A stretch of DNA of 64,000 nt from Aquanectria penicillioides (lineage: Eukaryota > Ascomycota > Sordariomycetes > Hypocreales > Nectriaceae), in contig PYIU01000008.1 in the NCBI GenBank assembly GCA_003415625.1, positions 248,001 to 312,000 on the forward strand, in the 5' to 3' direction. Both the position numbers and the translations under genes were made by a program. A model generated the notes under the pieces. The model ran no database searches. It was not told the DNA's origin and saw only the letters and a program-made list of their open reading frames with translations. Each line of letters starts with the position of its first letter. Position 1 is the stretch's first letter. Below, in pieces: positions 23,108 through 32,563 of the stretch.

Positions 23108-24587
23108 ATGGACGCGATATTTTCTGACCCTTTATCGCGACTGGAACGACGCCGGTTGCCGCCCGTTGAGGAACCAGCTGCTACGAGCTCCATCCAGATC
23201 CCGTCCCCAAGCCAGCCATTCGTTCTCAATCTACCAGACGAACTCTTGATATACATCTTCCACCACTCGATACCCCACAAAACATGGTTCATGACGGCGG
23301 GCAGCCAGCTGAACAAAGGACCTGTGTTATCAATTGCATACACTTGTAAACGGTTTTATCTGAACGCGATACCATTCCTGTACCGATCCATAGGGCTCAA
23401 CACCCGAGACATCTGGGCCCCGACGATCCCGGCCTCGTCGGCCGTGACAATTCTGCACCAGACACTTCACAATACACCAGCCCTAGGCTGCTACTGTCAA
23501 GATTTGCGAATCTACCTCCGTGACGCCAAAACTCATTCAAAGCGTCTTGACGAGGATGTTGCGCTCGTCAGCGACCTAATCCAACGCCTCCCAAACGTCC
23601 AGACTCTTTTCGTCCAAGCACGTTTTAGCTTAGGCGCCAAGACACAAGCATGGGAACTCATCAAATCTTCGCTACGCAACATGTCAAGCCTACAACATCT
23701 GATCCTCGGCGGGACTGGGTCTGGGGTGGATCTTCTCTCATTCATGACACAATTAGAGTTTCCACTCCCTTCGCTGAAACGGCTATCAATTGATGGAATG
23801 ACATCTCCAAAACATGGCCTAATCGGTCGGAAGGTGTGTAGTATCAGGACGGACTAGCAGTACTCGGGAAGACTTCGACGCTGACAACAAGGTCATTCAG
23901 AGCTGTATCAAGGCCGATTTTGGTCAGCTATTGTTGAACAAATTTTCGGGGTCGCCTGAAGTGATGGCCTTCCTGTTCGACTGGCCCGAAAAGTTGACCA
24001 GATTTCGACTCAGAATATTTTCGAGCAGAAATCATGAAATGGATTTGCCAATGTTTCGACCAATGCTCCTCAAGCACAAGGACTCGCTTATCGACCTTCA
24101 CATAGGATATCTCTCAGAGGCGACACGTGGACTAATCTTGGATGTATCTGACTTCGCAAGCCTTCGTCGCTTAACACTTTCAAGGTTGCTGTGGCCTGTC
24201 CGATTGCAAGGATCAAGTGAAGATGGAGATCTGCTTATTTCTCCCAACCTGGAACAGTTCACATGGGATTTTTCAATATACAATCTGGATTACGAGGATG
24301 AGCTCTTTGAGTTTGGGGAAGCAGAAAAGCAATGGATGAGAAGCTTTGCCCAATTGGCGTTGGCGAAGAAGTCCAAAGTGCGCAAGATTCGCATTGTCTG
24401 CTTTTCCCATCACTCCCTGAGCTTTGGAGAAGGTACATGTAATCCACAGGATCTAATTGACAGATTGCAGGATGAATTTGGGCCTAAAGGAATAGTTTTC
24501 AAACGGACTAAGCCTTGCTTTACTGACAAAGAATGGCGAAGATGGCTTGAAGATGGCGATTACGTGGAAAGAGATGGCCAAAGCTAG
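23108..24587 (+). CDS. F-box-type protein
   Basis: The N-terminal part has the F-box pattern LNLPDELLIYIFHHS (about residues 38-52), followed by LSIAYTCKRFYLNAIPFLYRSI, the classic fungal F-box helix set that binds Skp1 in SCF ubiquitin ligases. The rest is leucine-rich and would form an irregular repeat domain for target binding. A 58-bp intron at 23834-23891 (GTGTGT...GCTGACAACAAG) joins IGRK to VIQSCIKADFGQLL and restores the frame; without it the frame closes after 249 codons. The joined product is 473 residues. The target is unknown. It stands alone in a gene-poor, eroded stretch. Confidence 0.8.
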
Positions 24588-26169
24588 GTTTGGTCCATAA
24601 CCATGTGTTCATGTATAGATCTATTTGGTCTTGGTTGGACTGGATGCAAATGCCAACGTTCTAAAATTGGGTAATTCTGTGCTGAGCCTGGAATAGCTCG
24701 ATTGAAGGAATCAAAGGACGGACCTTATGCTAGATAGGCATCGACAAGTTATTTTACTCAAGGGAAGACAAAATTACAAACAAACTGACCTAGCTACTGC
24801 AATTTTTACACGCGGACTTTTTGCGGGACACATTTTACTGCCGTAGCGAGTCTTAGTTCTAGTCAGACTTCTTCTTTCTCTCATGGTACCCTGCACTGCG
24901 CGTACTGCACATCACTAGTGACAAGAAAAAATTACGACTTGGAAGCAGTTGACGGGAAATCTTTTGCTCATTCAATACATGAAATTGAGCAAGATGACAA
25001 GAAGTCGAATAGCAGAACGTATATAAGTTAATGTTTCGTTCGGGCCATTAACAAGGCAATCAAGAATGGTGCCAGTTGCCAGGCCTTATTTGCAGACTGG
25101 CCACGAAGTAGCCACAGCTTAACCTGTCCATTTCATGAGCTTGGAAGTAGCACTCGACATCGAAGGTTACAGAGGGAGCAATGTACCGCACCAACTTGGG
25201 AGCGGCTGAGGGCTCATGTGTGACTCTCATGGGGTTGGGTCCCTTAATAGAACAAAATCATGGATCCGAGTGATAAGTACGCATATTTCAATCCATAGCC
25301 TCAGCAGGCAGAGAGTGAGGGGGGTTGCTTGCGTACCAGGTTGGTTGGGAGAGGGCCAAAGTGTTGGTGGCACAGTGGTCATTTTTGGAGTAAACCCACA
25401 ATCCAATCATACCATACCGGTGATAGCACAGGTATTAAATAGCCTACTCAGAAGTCTGTTTAATCGGTTGTATAGCCTTTTCAGTCTTTGCTACAATGGA
25501 AATGCCCCGGGAGGGCGTTGGTCCCCACAACCCTGCGAGGTCCGGTGCCATCCGGAGTGACTCCTCTTTTTGTCTAAGCCATACCTTCATCTTGTTCATT
25601 GGTCTGCTCCATCACAAGGAGAAAGCCAAAGCTTCTTACATTTGACCCGAGGCATTGTTCTTGAAGCAGTCTGCCTTCCATGACGTGCTGTATCTCCCGG
25701 TGTCACATCATGCCAGTGTATATACAATGTAGGAGCTCAGCCAGTGGGCATAATTGGGGGCCACGGTGTTCAGGTGGAGGATGGAAGCCGTTGCGAGAGA
25801 TCGAAGTCAACAGGCTGTGCCCATGACAACTCGCTCAGCCGCACCAGGCTCTGGTGAGCAAAAATAAGCCATGCCATGCTCGTTGCTCCAAGTTGACATA
25901 AACAAGAGTCCCTCTCCGTCCTTGACCTCCACTTTCGCTCCTGGTGGCTAGTGGCTTCAGTTGACGGGTGCGCTTCGATCCTGGCCATGGCATAAGTTCA
26001 CTGTCTAGTAGCGATTTACGCCTTCATTCTGCTCACCATTGTCAGCGTCGATGGTAAGCGTATCCTCTCGTCCTTGATCTTTGCTTGTCTAGTAGGCCTA
26101 GTCAAGGACTCCGATGATGGTAGAAAGGTGCCAAAGGTTTACTTCCAAAATGAGGTCATAAAATGACAA
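24588..26169. other. Gene-poor region
   Basis: About 1.6 kb with no recognisable gene. Short frames at 25216-25560 (+) and 25770-25988 (-) have no known domain. The right end leads into the HET relic, and some of 26000-26170 may be the eroded start of that gene. Confidence 0.4.
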
Positions 26170-26400
26170 GATGGGAGTCTTGTCGATATCTGGATCGACT
26201 CGCTATGCATAAACCAGAAGGCCCAAAGCGATATCAACCCGCAAAGTCCTAAGTCTGGTAGTAAGATGGAATCAGACTTCGGCAAAGGAAGGAAACCTAT
26301 ACACAAAGTATACCGCAACTCTTACTGTAGTGTTACTAACCTGAATATCGGCAGAGCGACTTCTATTTCCTCGAGCTTCGCACTTCTCTGAGAATCCAAT
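26170..26400 (+). pseudogene. Relic of a HET (heterokaryon incompatibility) domain gene
   Basis: One frame from about 26183 reads VDIWIDSLCINQKAQSD and then, some 40 residues on, HKVYRNSYCSVTNLNIGRATSISS. The IWIDSLCINQ and VYRNSYC blocks at this spacing are the signature of the fungal HET domain, found in proteins that trigger cell death between incompatible mycelia. The frame closes at a stop near 26391 and no intact start, upstream strands or C-terminal part can be built. It is therefore a fragment. The usual Asp/Glu-rich helix between the two blocks is replaced by a Ser/Lys-rich stretch. Confidence 0.65.
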
Positions 26401-26403
26401 ATT

Positions 26404-27201
26404 TTGGGAGTGTTCAACGATTACGGCACCCGAATGTATTCCGACTGGTCTTCTACTCCCCTCGACAGACCCGTCGCCGCCTTAGTACGCCGCTGGCACC
26501 GCCGCTTGCAAGAGGCGGCTGTCAAGACGGCAGATACATCCTCATCCCCAACGATGAAAATGAAGGCCACAGGATTATGCTTGGATGGGAATTTGCGACG
26601 AAGCCCCCCATCAGCGAGGGAGGTGACGATGCTCACCCCCGACGGCATCAGAAATGCGACAACTACTCCTTGCAGGGCCACGTTGTGCGAGGATGCTGGA
26701 GAGCGAGGCCGGGCGGCTTCATTGAGGGTTGTGAGTGCTGCAACTCGAGTGAGCATCGCACCGAACAATGCCATGGGTTCCCAACCAGCCTTCGAAGTTC
26801 TAGCCCAAGTTCAGATCCGAGTCATTCACCGCGCCAACTTGTCACCTTTGCGGACTCCTGACTGGTACCCGATTCTTTGCGAGGCCCGGTACGAACATCC
26901 TGATATCAGGTGGCCTGATGCTTTGCCATGAACTACCGCATACGCCAGGGAGGTCATGAATGACCCCAAGATGAAGCTGCACATGCGTCAGACTGTTGAG
27001 AAGTCCCGACACAACACCCAGTACGTTGACCCCGCCACGAAAGATTGGGATACCGCCCATGCCACAGTCGGCGGGCACCCTGCTACATTTATTGCGGCTT
27101 TGTCTGCCGAGCGCCCATCGGCCCAAGGCCAACCAGCTACCTCCAAGTCGAGGCCTTCGAGGTCCTGCAGAATCGCCCTGTCCGACCGAAGACAAAAATA
27201 A
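26404..27201 (+). pseudogene. Relic of a zinc-knuckle (CCHC-like) protein
   Basis: Frames overlap here on the + strand. One (from 26577) contains KCDNYSLQGHVVRGCW and then EGCECCNSSEHRTEQC, two Cys/His clusters like the paired CCHC knuckles of a common fungal gene family. One cluster has Tyr where the second Cys is expected, a G-to-A type change. In another frame DWYPILCEARYEHPDIRWPDALP (26856-26931) and later YAREVMNDPKMKLHM (26940-26985) continue the likely ancestral protein. Frame changes and stops show it is dead. It could have been one gene with the HET relic upstream or a separate one. Confidence 0.5.
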
Positions 27202-28960
27202 AATCCCCCAGGCAGCTCATCAGTATTTGTCCAGACAACCTAACCGGGTTCGAAGGAATCTACGATCACTTAGCTCTGCCTCTGGAACCCTAGCGTCCCA
27301 TTGTTTACAACTACTCCCGTGCTGATCGATCCAGTATTTGGCTCCTGTGTGTGTTTGTTGGCTTCCTTCTCGTCCAGTAAGTATCTGTGCGACTATGCCT
27401 ATGCATACAGGCAAGTGTCAGCTACGACTCAAATTCCCTGCTAATACTTTATGCAGTTGAGCTGATACCGAAGTCCTCGCGATTGAATTGAACTTGTTTG
27501 CTCCCCCAACTTTGCAAGAGTTCCTCCGACGTTGCGATCGATTACCTCCGAAGTGGCCAAAACGATTGCCACATCATGCCCTCAGCGTCGAATTTGCGGA
27601 ATCGAACACGACGAATGTTTTTCGACTCCGGGTAATAATGAATTGCTCTCGAATTTGCGACATAAGTAGCCACTCAGGCATGCTTGTTCCAGCTGACTGA
27701 CACGACCGACACGCTTGAGCAGATTTTCACGTCCGGAAGCGACATTATGAATCCGAGGGCCTTCAGGCAGCGAGTTGATCCGCATTGGCTCCTCTGGGCA
27801 GCGAAATTCAACGGTCGCTGCCGTTGTCCCGGATTGTTCAAATGCTGGGAATGTAGGGATGCAATGTCCACTACTCGTCAGTGTCGCTGTGGCACGCAGA
27901 GAATCACTTCCCAGCGTCAGAGTTTAGTTTTTCATTGTTGACATTGCACAGCCCGATTGAGTTCGACGACGACAGCATCCAGCATCTGCTCTCACCCTTT
28001 CTCGTTGTCCGCAATGCAGGCGGCTCTTTGTAGATGCGGCTTAGCCTCGTCCGGCCTACGACATGGATTCCCTTCTGAGACAGCAACACCACGCGGCTGC
28101 GTTGAGGGTGCATCGAGGCTGCGATGATTGGACTCGACTCGGAGAGTGGCTGGACCAGAAATCCAAGGTTCTTCTGTACCGCACCGCACCGCACCGCACC
28201 AAGGCTTGGTACCTTATTACTGCATCATGTACGGGTATGAGGACGCCATCCATCTCTCTGCAGCCGATACGCGCTAAGCTGCAATCTCGATACCCCATGG
28301 GGATTTAGGGCCGGCGCTGAAAAGCCGAAAAAGCCGAAGCAGGCCGCCTGTATTCCCTGTCAATCAGTGACCACCAATTGGACGGGCTGAGCGCTATCGA
28401 CGCAGTCAACCCATGGCCTCGTCGTCAAGACTGTTGCTCGTGCGGGGAAGGTGGAGAAGCGTGCGACTCGAAGTCAATCGAGCACCGAGCCGAGGCACAA
28501 TGGTGCGATGAGAAGAGCTGTTGGGAGTGTGTGAAACAACCGAGGGCCTGTGTTGACACCACTGCAAGATTATCAGCGCCCTGAAGCACCCTGGAGCACC
28601 CTGGAGCGAACAGCCTTGCCGCTGTTTGTTTGTTCAGAGCCCCTTTTCTTCTTTATATAACTGTCGAGGAGACAAATCCCGTCTCTCCCGGCATAAATTG
28701 CAAATAGGCCCCGGACAGCATCGCGGGTTTCCAGCAATCCAGACCAAGGCCAGGCTTCGATGCTTTGTATCACCGACTAGTTTACGCCTAATTGTCTCAG
28801 TTGCTTGCTTCTTTGCGCAGTTACACGTTAGTTGCACAGTTGCACAACTGCACAATCTGTCCACAACACACCCTGATTCTGACCGCAACGCCCACCAACT
28901 CAAAATTGCGGCCAACTCATAAACACCAACCGACCCGCCAAGCCGCGTCTCTCAGTCAAA
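27202..28960. other. Gene-poor region upstream of the CoA ligase
   Basis: About 1.75 kb with only short overlapping frames on both strands and no recognised domain. It contains a GCACC tandem repeat (28178-28200), a doubled CACCCTGGAG unit near 28590-28610, and TTGCACAGTTGCACAACTGCACAA at about 28834-28857, which can fold on itself. The last few hundred bases, ending in a CA-rich leader, should be the CoA ligase promoter. Confidence 0.4.
28178..28200. repeat. GCACC short tandem repeat
   Basis: Four exact head-to-tail copies of GCACC preceded by a partial copy. Confidence 0.8.
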
Positions 28961-30724
28961 ATGCCCATCCCTTCTCGCTGGACAGAGCCCATCCCAAACT
29001 GCTCGCTGCAGCAATGGATTTTCGGATCAGCTACAGCCCCCCTCCCAAACAACAACGTCTTCATTGACGCTGACCGTCCAGACACGCACCATGTCAACAT
29101 GTCCGAGTACCGCCTGTTGGCCAAGCAGGTTGCCCTCGGCCTTCAGCGCCAGGGCTTGAAGCACGGGGATCGAGTTCTCGTCTTCTCCGGCAACAGCGTC
29201 TACTTCCCCTCGGTTTTCCTTGGAATTCTCATGGCCGGCGGCATCTTCACTGGCGCAAACCCAGGCTACGTCGCCCGGGAGTTGGCGTACCAGCTCAAGG
29301 ACAGCGGTGCTGCCCTGATGATTTGCGCAGAGGGAAGCTTGAGCACGGCGCTCGACGCGGCCAACCAGGTTGGCCTGCCTTCAAGCAGCATCTTCGTCTT
29401 TGACACAACGGTTCCTGGTTCGGACAAGCTTGAGAAGCCCGCGACTCAAGGCACCAGACACTGGACAGAACTACTAGCATCCCCATCTGAAGCTGAGAAA
29501 TTCGAGTGGAGGGAGCCTGCTGATTCCCAAACCGCAACATGTTGCCTCAACTATTCATCTGGAACCACCGGCGTTCCCAAGGGCGTCGAGATTTCGCACT
29601 ACAACTACGTCGCAAACGGCACCGGCGTCTTGACTGTCTCTTCTTTAGCACCCGACCATGCCACCGTAGTCAAGCGCTACAAAGGCCTCTGCTTCTTGCC
29701 CATGTATCACGCTTACGCGCAGACGTACTTTGTGGCCAATTTCGCCAAGCAGGGGATCCCAACTTACATCATGCCCGGCTTCGACTTTGTCAAGCTGCTT
29801 ACTCACATTCAGCGCTTCGGCATCACACACTTGACCGCAGTGCCCCCAATCATCGTGGCCTTGGTCAAGCACCCCCTCACCAAGAAATTTAACATTAGCA
29901 GCCTCGAAAACCTCGGATGTGGAGCGGCGCCTCTTGCGCAGGACATTTCAGCAGAGATGGAAAAGCTGCTAGGGAAGCCGGAGGTGCTGCTAAGGCAGGG
30001 CTGGGGCATGACCGAGGTGACGTGCACTGCGTTGGCGTGGGATCCCACAAGATGGGAGCGCCAACACTCCGTAGGCGAATTGGTGCCGAACTGCAGCGTC
30101 CGCCTGGTTGATGGCAACGGAAAGGACATCACCACGGGTCGAAAGCCAGGTGAGCTGTGGATCACTGGGCCAACGGTCATGAGAGGGTACTGGAAGAACC
30201 CAAGGCCACGGCCGAGACATTTTCTGTGGATTCAGAGGGAACCCGGTGGCTGCGGACGGGAGATATCGCCTATGTCGACGAGTACAAGCCCGGAGCGCTA
30301 TTCTTCATTGTCGATCGCATCAAGGAGCTAATCAAGGTCAAGGGCAACCAGGTCGCCCCGGCCGAGCTGGAAGCGCTGCTATTAGAGAGACCCGACGTGG
30401 CAGATGCTGCAGTGGTCGGCGTTACCATTCACGGCGAAGAGCTTCCTCGAGCATATATCGTCCCATCACCTGGCTCCAAAGCGTCTGAAGCCGAGATTGC
30501 CGAGTGGTTGGCTGGCAAAGTGGTCAAGCACAAGAGGCTCAAGGGAGGCGTGGCTTTTATTGACGCTGTGCCCAAGAACCCAGTAAGTTTGAAACTTGAG
30601 CATTTCATCCTTCTTCCAATTGCTAACATGTTTGCAGTCCGGCAAAATCCTACGCAAAATTCTTCGCGAAAAGGCTAGACAGGAGGTCGGAGACAAGGAA
30701 CCCACAGCGTCAAAACTGGCATGA
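28961..30724 (+). CDS. 4-coumarate:CoA ligase-like acyl-CoA synthetase, one frameshift
   Basis: An ANL-superfamily adenylate-forming enzyme that would join a carboxylic acid to CoA using ATP. The protein starts MPIPSRWTEPIPNCSLQQW. The AMP-binding P-loop NYSSGTTGVPKGVEISH is at about residues 196-212, followed by FLPMYHAYAQ, CGAAPLAQD, GWGMTEVTCT and GELWITGPTVMRGYWKNP. At 30198-30201 one base, probably a C, is missing and the rest is in another frame: RWLRTGDIAYVDE, VDRIKELIKVKGNQVAPAELE, HGEELPRAYIV, FIDAVPKNP. An intron (GTAAGT...TTGCAG, about 30583-30637) then leads to SGKILRKILRE with the catalytic Lys. The C terminus is SKLA, one residue longer than a peroxisomal SKL signal. All other motifs are intact, so an assembly error is plausible. 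It may activate an acid freed by the adjacent M20 enzyme. Confidence 0.87.
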
Positions 30725-30843
30725 TGTGGTGCATCGAGACGCGCATTATATATTTAGAATCGACATATTTCCCAAATTAATATGCCCTTGAACCATCGTC
30801 AATTTCCTCTTGATGTTCTCCCCTATCAGCCTCGGCTGTTTTC

Positions 30844-32236
30844 CTAGTCGTCCTCTTGTTCAAAATCACTCCGAGCGCCAGACGCAACTGCATCATCCAG
30901 AAGCACGCGTATCGCCAGCATCGCCATTCCCTTTGCACACTTGATTGCCGCCGCATGGGCCTCGTTCGTTCCTGCTGCAGCTGCAAATTTCGGGTTATGC
31001 GCAGAGACGTCTGGGGTTGACGGGATCGTGAAAGCGCCGTGGAAACTTGGCACGACGTGGGAAACGTTGCCCATGTCGGTAGAGGCGTTAAAGTCCTTGG
31101 CCTGGTGAAGCATGACCTTTTCGCCCAGAGTGGCCATCTCATCGACATATGTTTTACAGAGCGTCTCATTAGCTCTCAAGTTCATATAGGTTGGTGATCT
31201 AAGTATGTAAGCAACTCGCATCAATCATAGGCAGGGTTGATATCACTTACGGAATATAGTTGATGGAGCATCCTGTTGCAGAAGCACCAGCATCAAAGCA
31301 AGCCTCAACCCTCTTCATGAGATCATTGCATCGCTTCATTGTCGGGCTTCGAACGTTCCAGTTCATTCGGGTGTATTCAGTAATAACATTAGGGACTGTG
31401 CCCCCAACCTCAATGACGCCGTGAATCCTCTCGTCGGATCGGATTTGTTGCCGTAACAGGGCCACATTGTTATACGCTGACACGGCTGCGTCGAGTGCGT
31501 TCAAACCGTTCCATGGCTCACCTGCGGCGTGCGCCGTCTTGCCTCTAAATTCAATGCGTAGCTTGTGGCTCGCAATCAGCTTGAAGCCTGCAAGGCCAGA
31601 AAACTCATCACCACTTCCAATCTGATGCGCTGCAATAGGGTGTGCCATAATAGCAGCAGCGATGTCTTCTGCAGGTGTGAATGCGCCAGCATCAATAAGT
31701 TTGGCCTTGCCGCCGCCGCCTTCTTCTGCCGGAGTACCTAGGATGCGTACTCGGCCGGGGATCTTCAACTCAGCGACGGCACGGGCAGCACCGAGAAATG
31801 CAGCCAAAGACGAAGTAGCGATGAGGTTGTGGCCGCATGCGTGACCAATCTCTGGAAGAGCATCATACTCGGCACAGAAGATGATGAGGCGTCCGCCCTC
31901 CCCGATCTCGGCCTCGAAGCTGGTATCGAGGCCGTAAGTTTGTTTTTTTACTTTGAACCCTTGCTGCTCGAGGTAGGTTGTGAGAGTCTCGTGAGCCAGG
32001 AACTCCTTATATGCTGTTTCGGGATTTGCGTGGAGGAACTTGTTGACGGTGTGCAGTGAGGGACTGAGCTCGTCGATACAATTTTTCACGACGGCGCGTG
32101 CATCCCCAACTGTTTTGTCTGATTCTTTTGATTTCATTTCCCCAGTCTGTTGACTCTGCTGTGTGTGGTTCCCGGAAGCTTCTTGAGCTGCCTGGGCCTG
32201 CCCATCGATGGCTTCGTAGTGTTTAATCTCAGTCAT
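30844..32236 (-). CDS. M20 family amidohydrolase / aminoacylase-like (cassette B)
   Basis: A second M20D-type zinc hydrolase, homologous to the gene at 18391-19729. It has two exons, 32236-31251 and 31198-30844, and the 52-bp intron sits close to the second intron of the cassette A gene. The 446-residue product has an extra polar, Gln-rich N-terminal tail of about 50 residues (TEIKHYEAIDGQAQAAQEAS), then EYDALPEIGHACGHNL, GTPAEEGGGGK, MAHPIAAHQIG, KTAHAAGEPWNGLNALDA, GGTVPNVI and TDMGNVSHVVPSFHGAF. All catalytic-region motifs are present. The tail has no signal-peptide character. It is convergent with the CoA ligase (119 bp between stops) and divergent from a Zn2Cys6 gene, a context pointing to release of an acid that is then activated. 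Confidence 0.93.
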
Positions 32237-32563
32237 CTTGGACCTTTAAAGACAATAAGAACCTCTTGGCACAGTTGATAAAAGAAGGCGATGATGGGAT
32301 AAGATAGGAATGATTTTCGGAAAATTAGCAAACTTGTCGCAGGCTTTTAACATGTTGATCTCGATTCAGATGCAAGCTGCGTGTTGATCCTTGGTTCCAT
32401 TTCGAACTAGTCTACGGAGTAGTGGTGTAACCTTGCGTCAACAAGGGTCACGCCACTCAGTTTGCCGACGGTCGGCAACCCAAGGCGAAGCCAAATGGCT
32501 GGACGATAGCCAGCTTATCAAGGAAGCTTTGCACGTATTAAATCCGTCATCGTCTCCACATAT
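32237..32563. promoter_or_regulatory. Divergent promoter, M20 / regulator of cassette B
   Basis: This 327-bp region serves the M20 gene to the left and the regulator to the right. It holds the TTGCCGAC palindrome described separately. A TATAT sequence lies at about 32558, just before the first possible ATG of the regulator. Confidence 0.55.
32462..32478. promoter_or_regulatory. Palindromic site TTGCCGAC-G-GTCGGCAA
   Basis: A perfect 8+1+8 inverted repeat in the M20/regulator divergent promoter. Inverted CCG/CGG triplets with a short spacer are typical of Zn2Cys6 dimers. The half-site TTGCCGA recurs three times in front of the MFS gene of cassette A. Binding is not shown. Confidence 0.6.

Noticed and set aside
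23108..24587. F-box gene as broken by a frameshift near 23834
   Set aside because: A 58-bp intron with GTGTGT donor, CTGAC branch point and AAG acceptor joins the two frames in phase.
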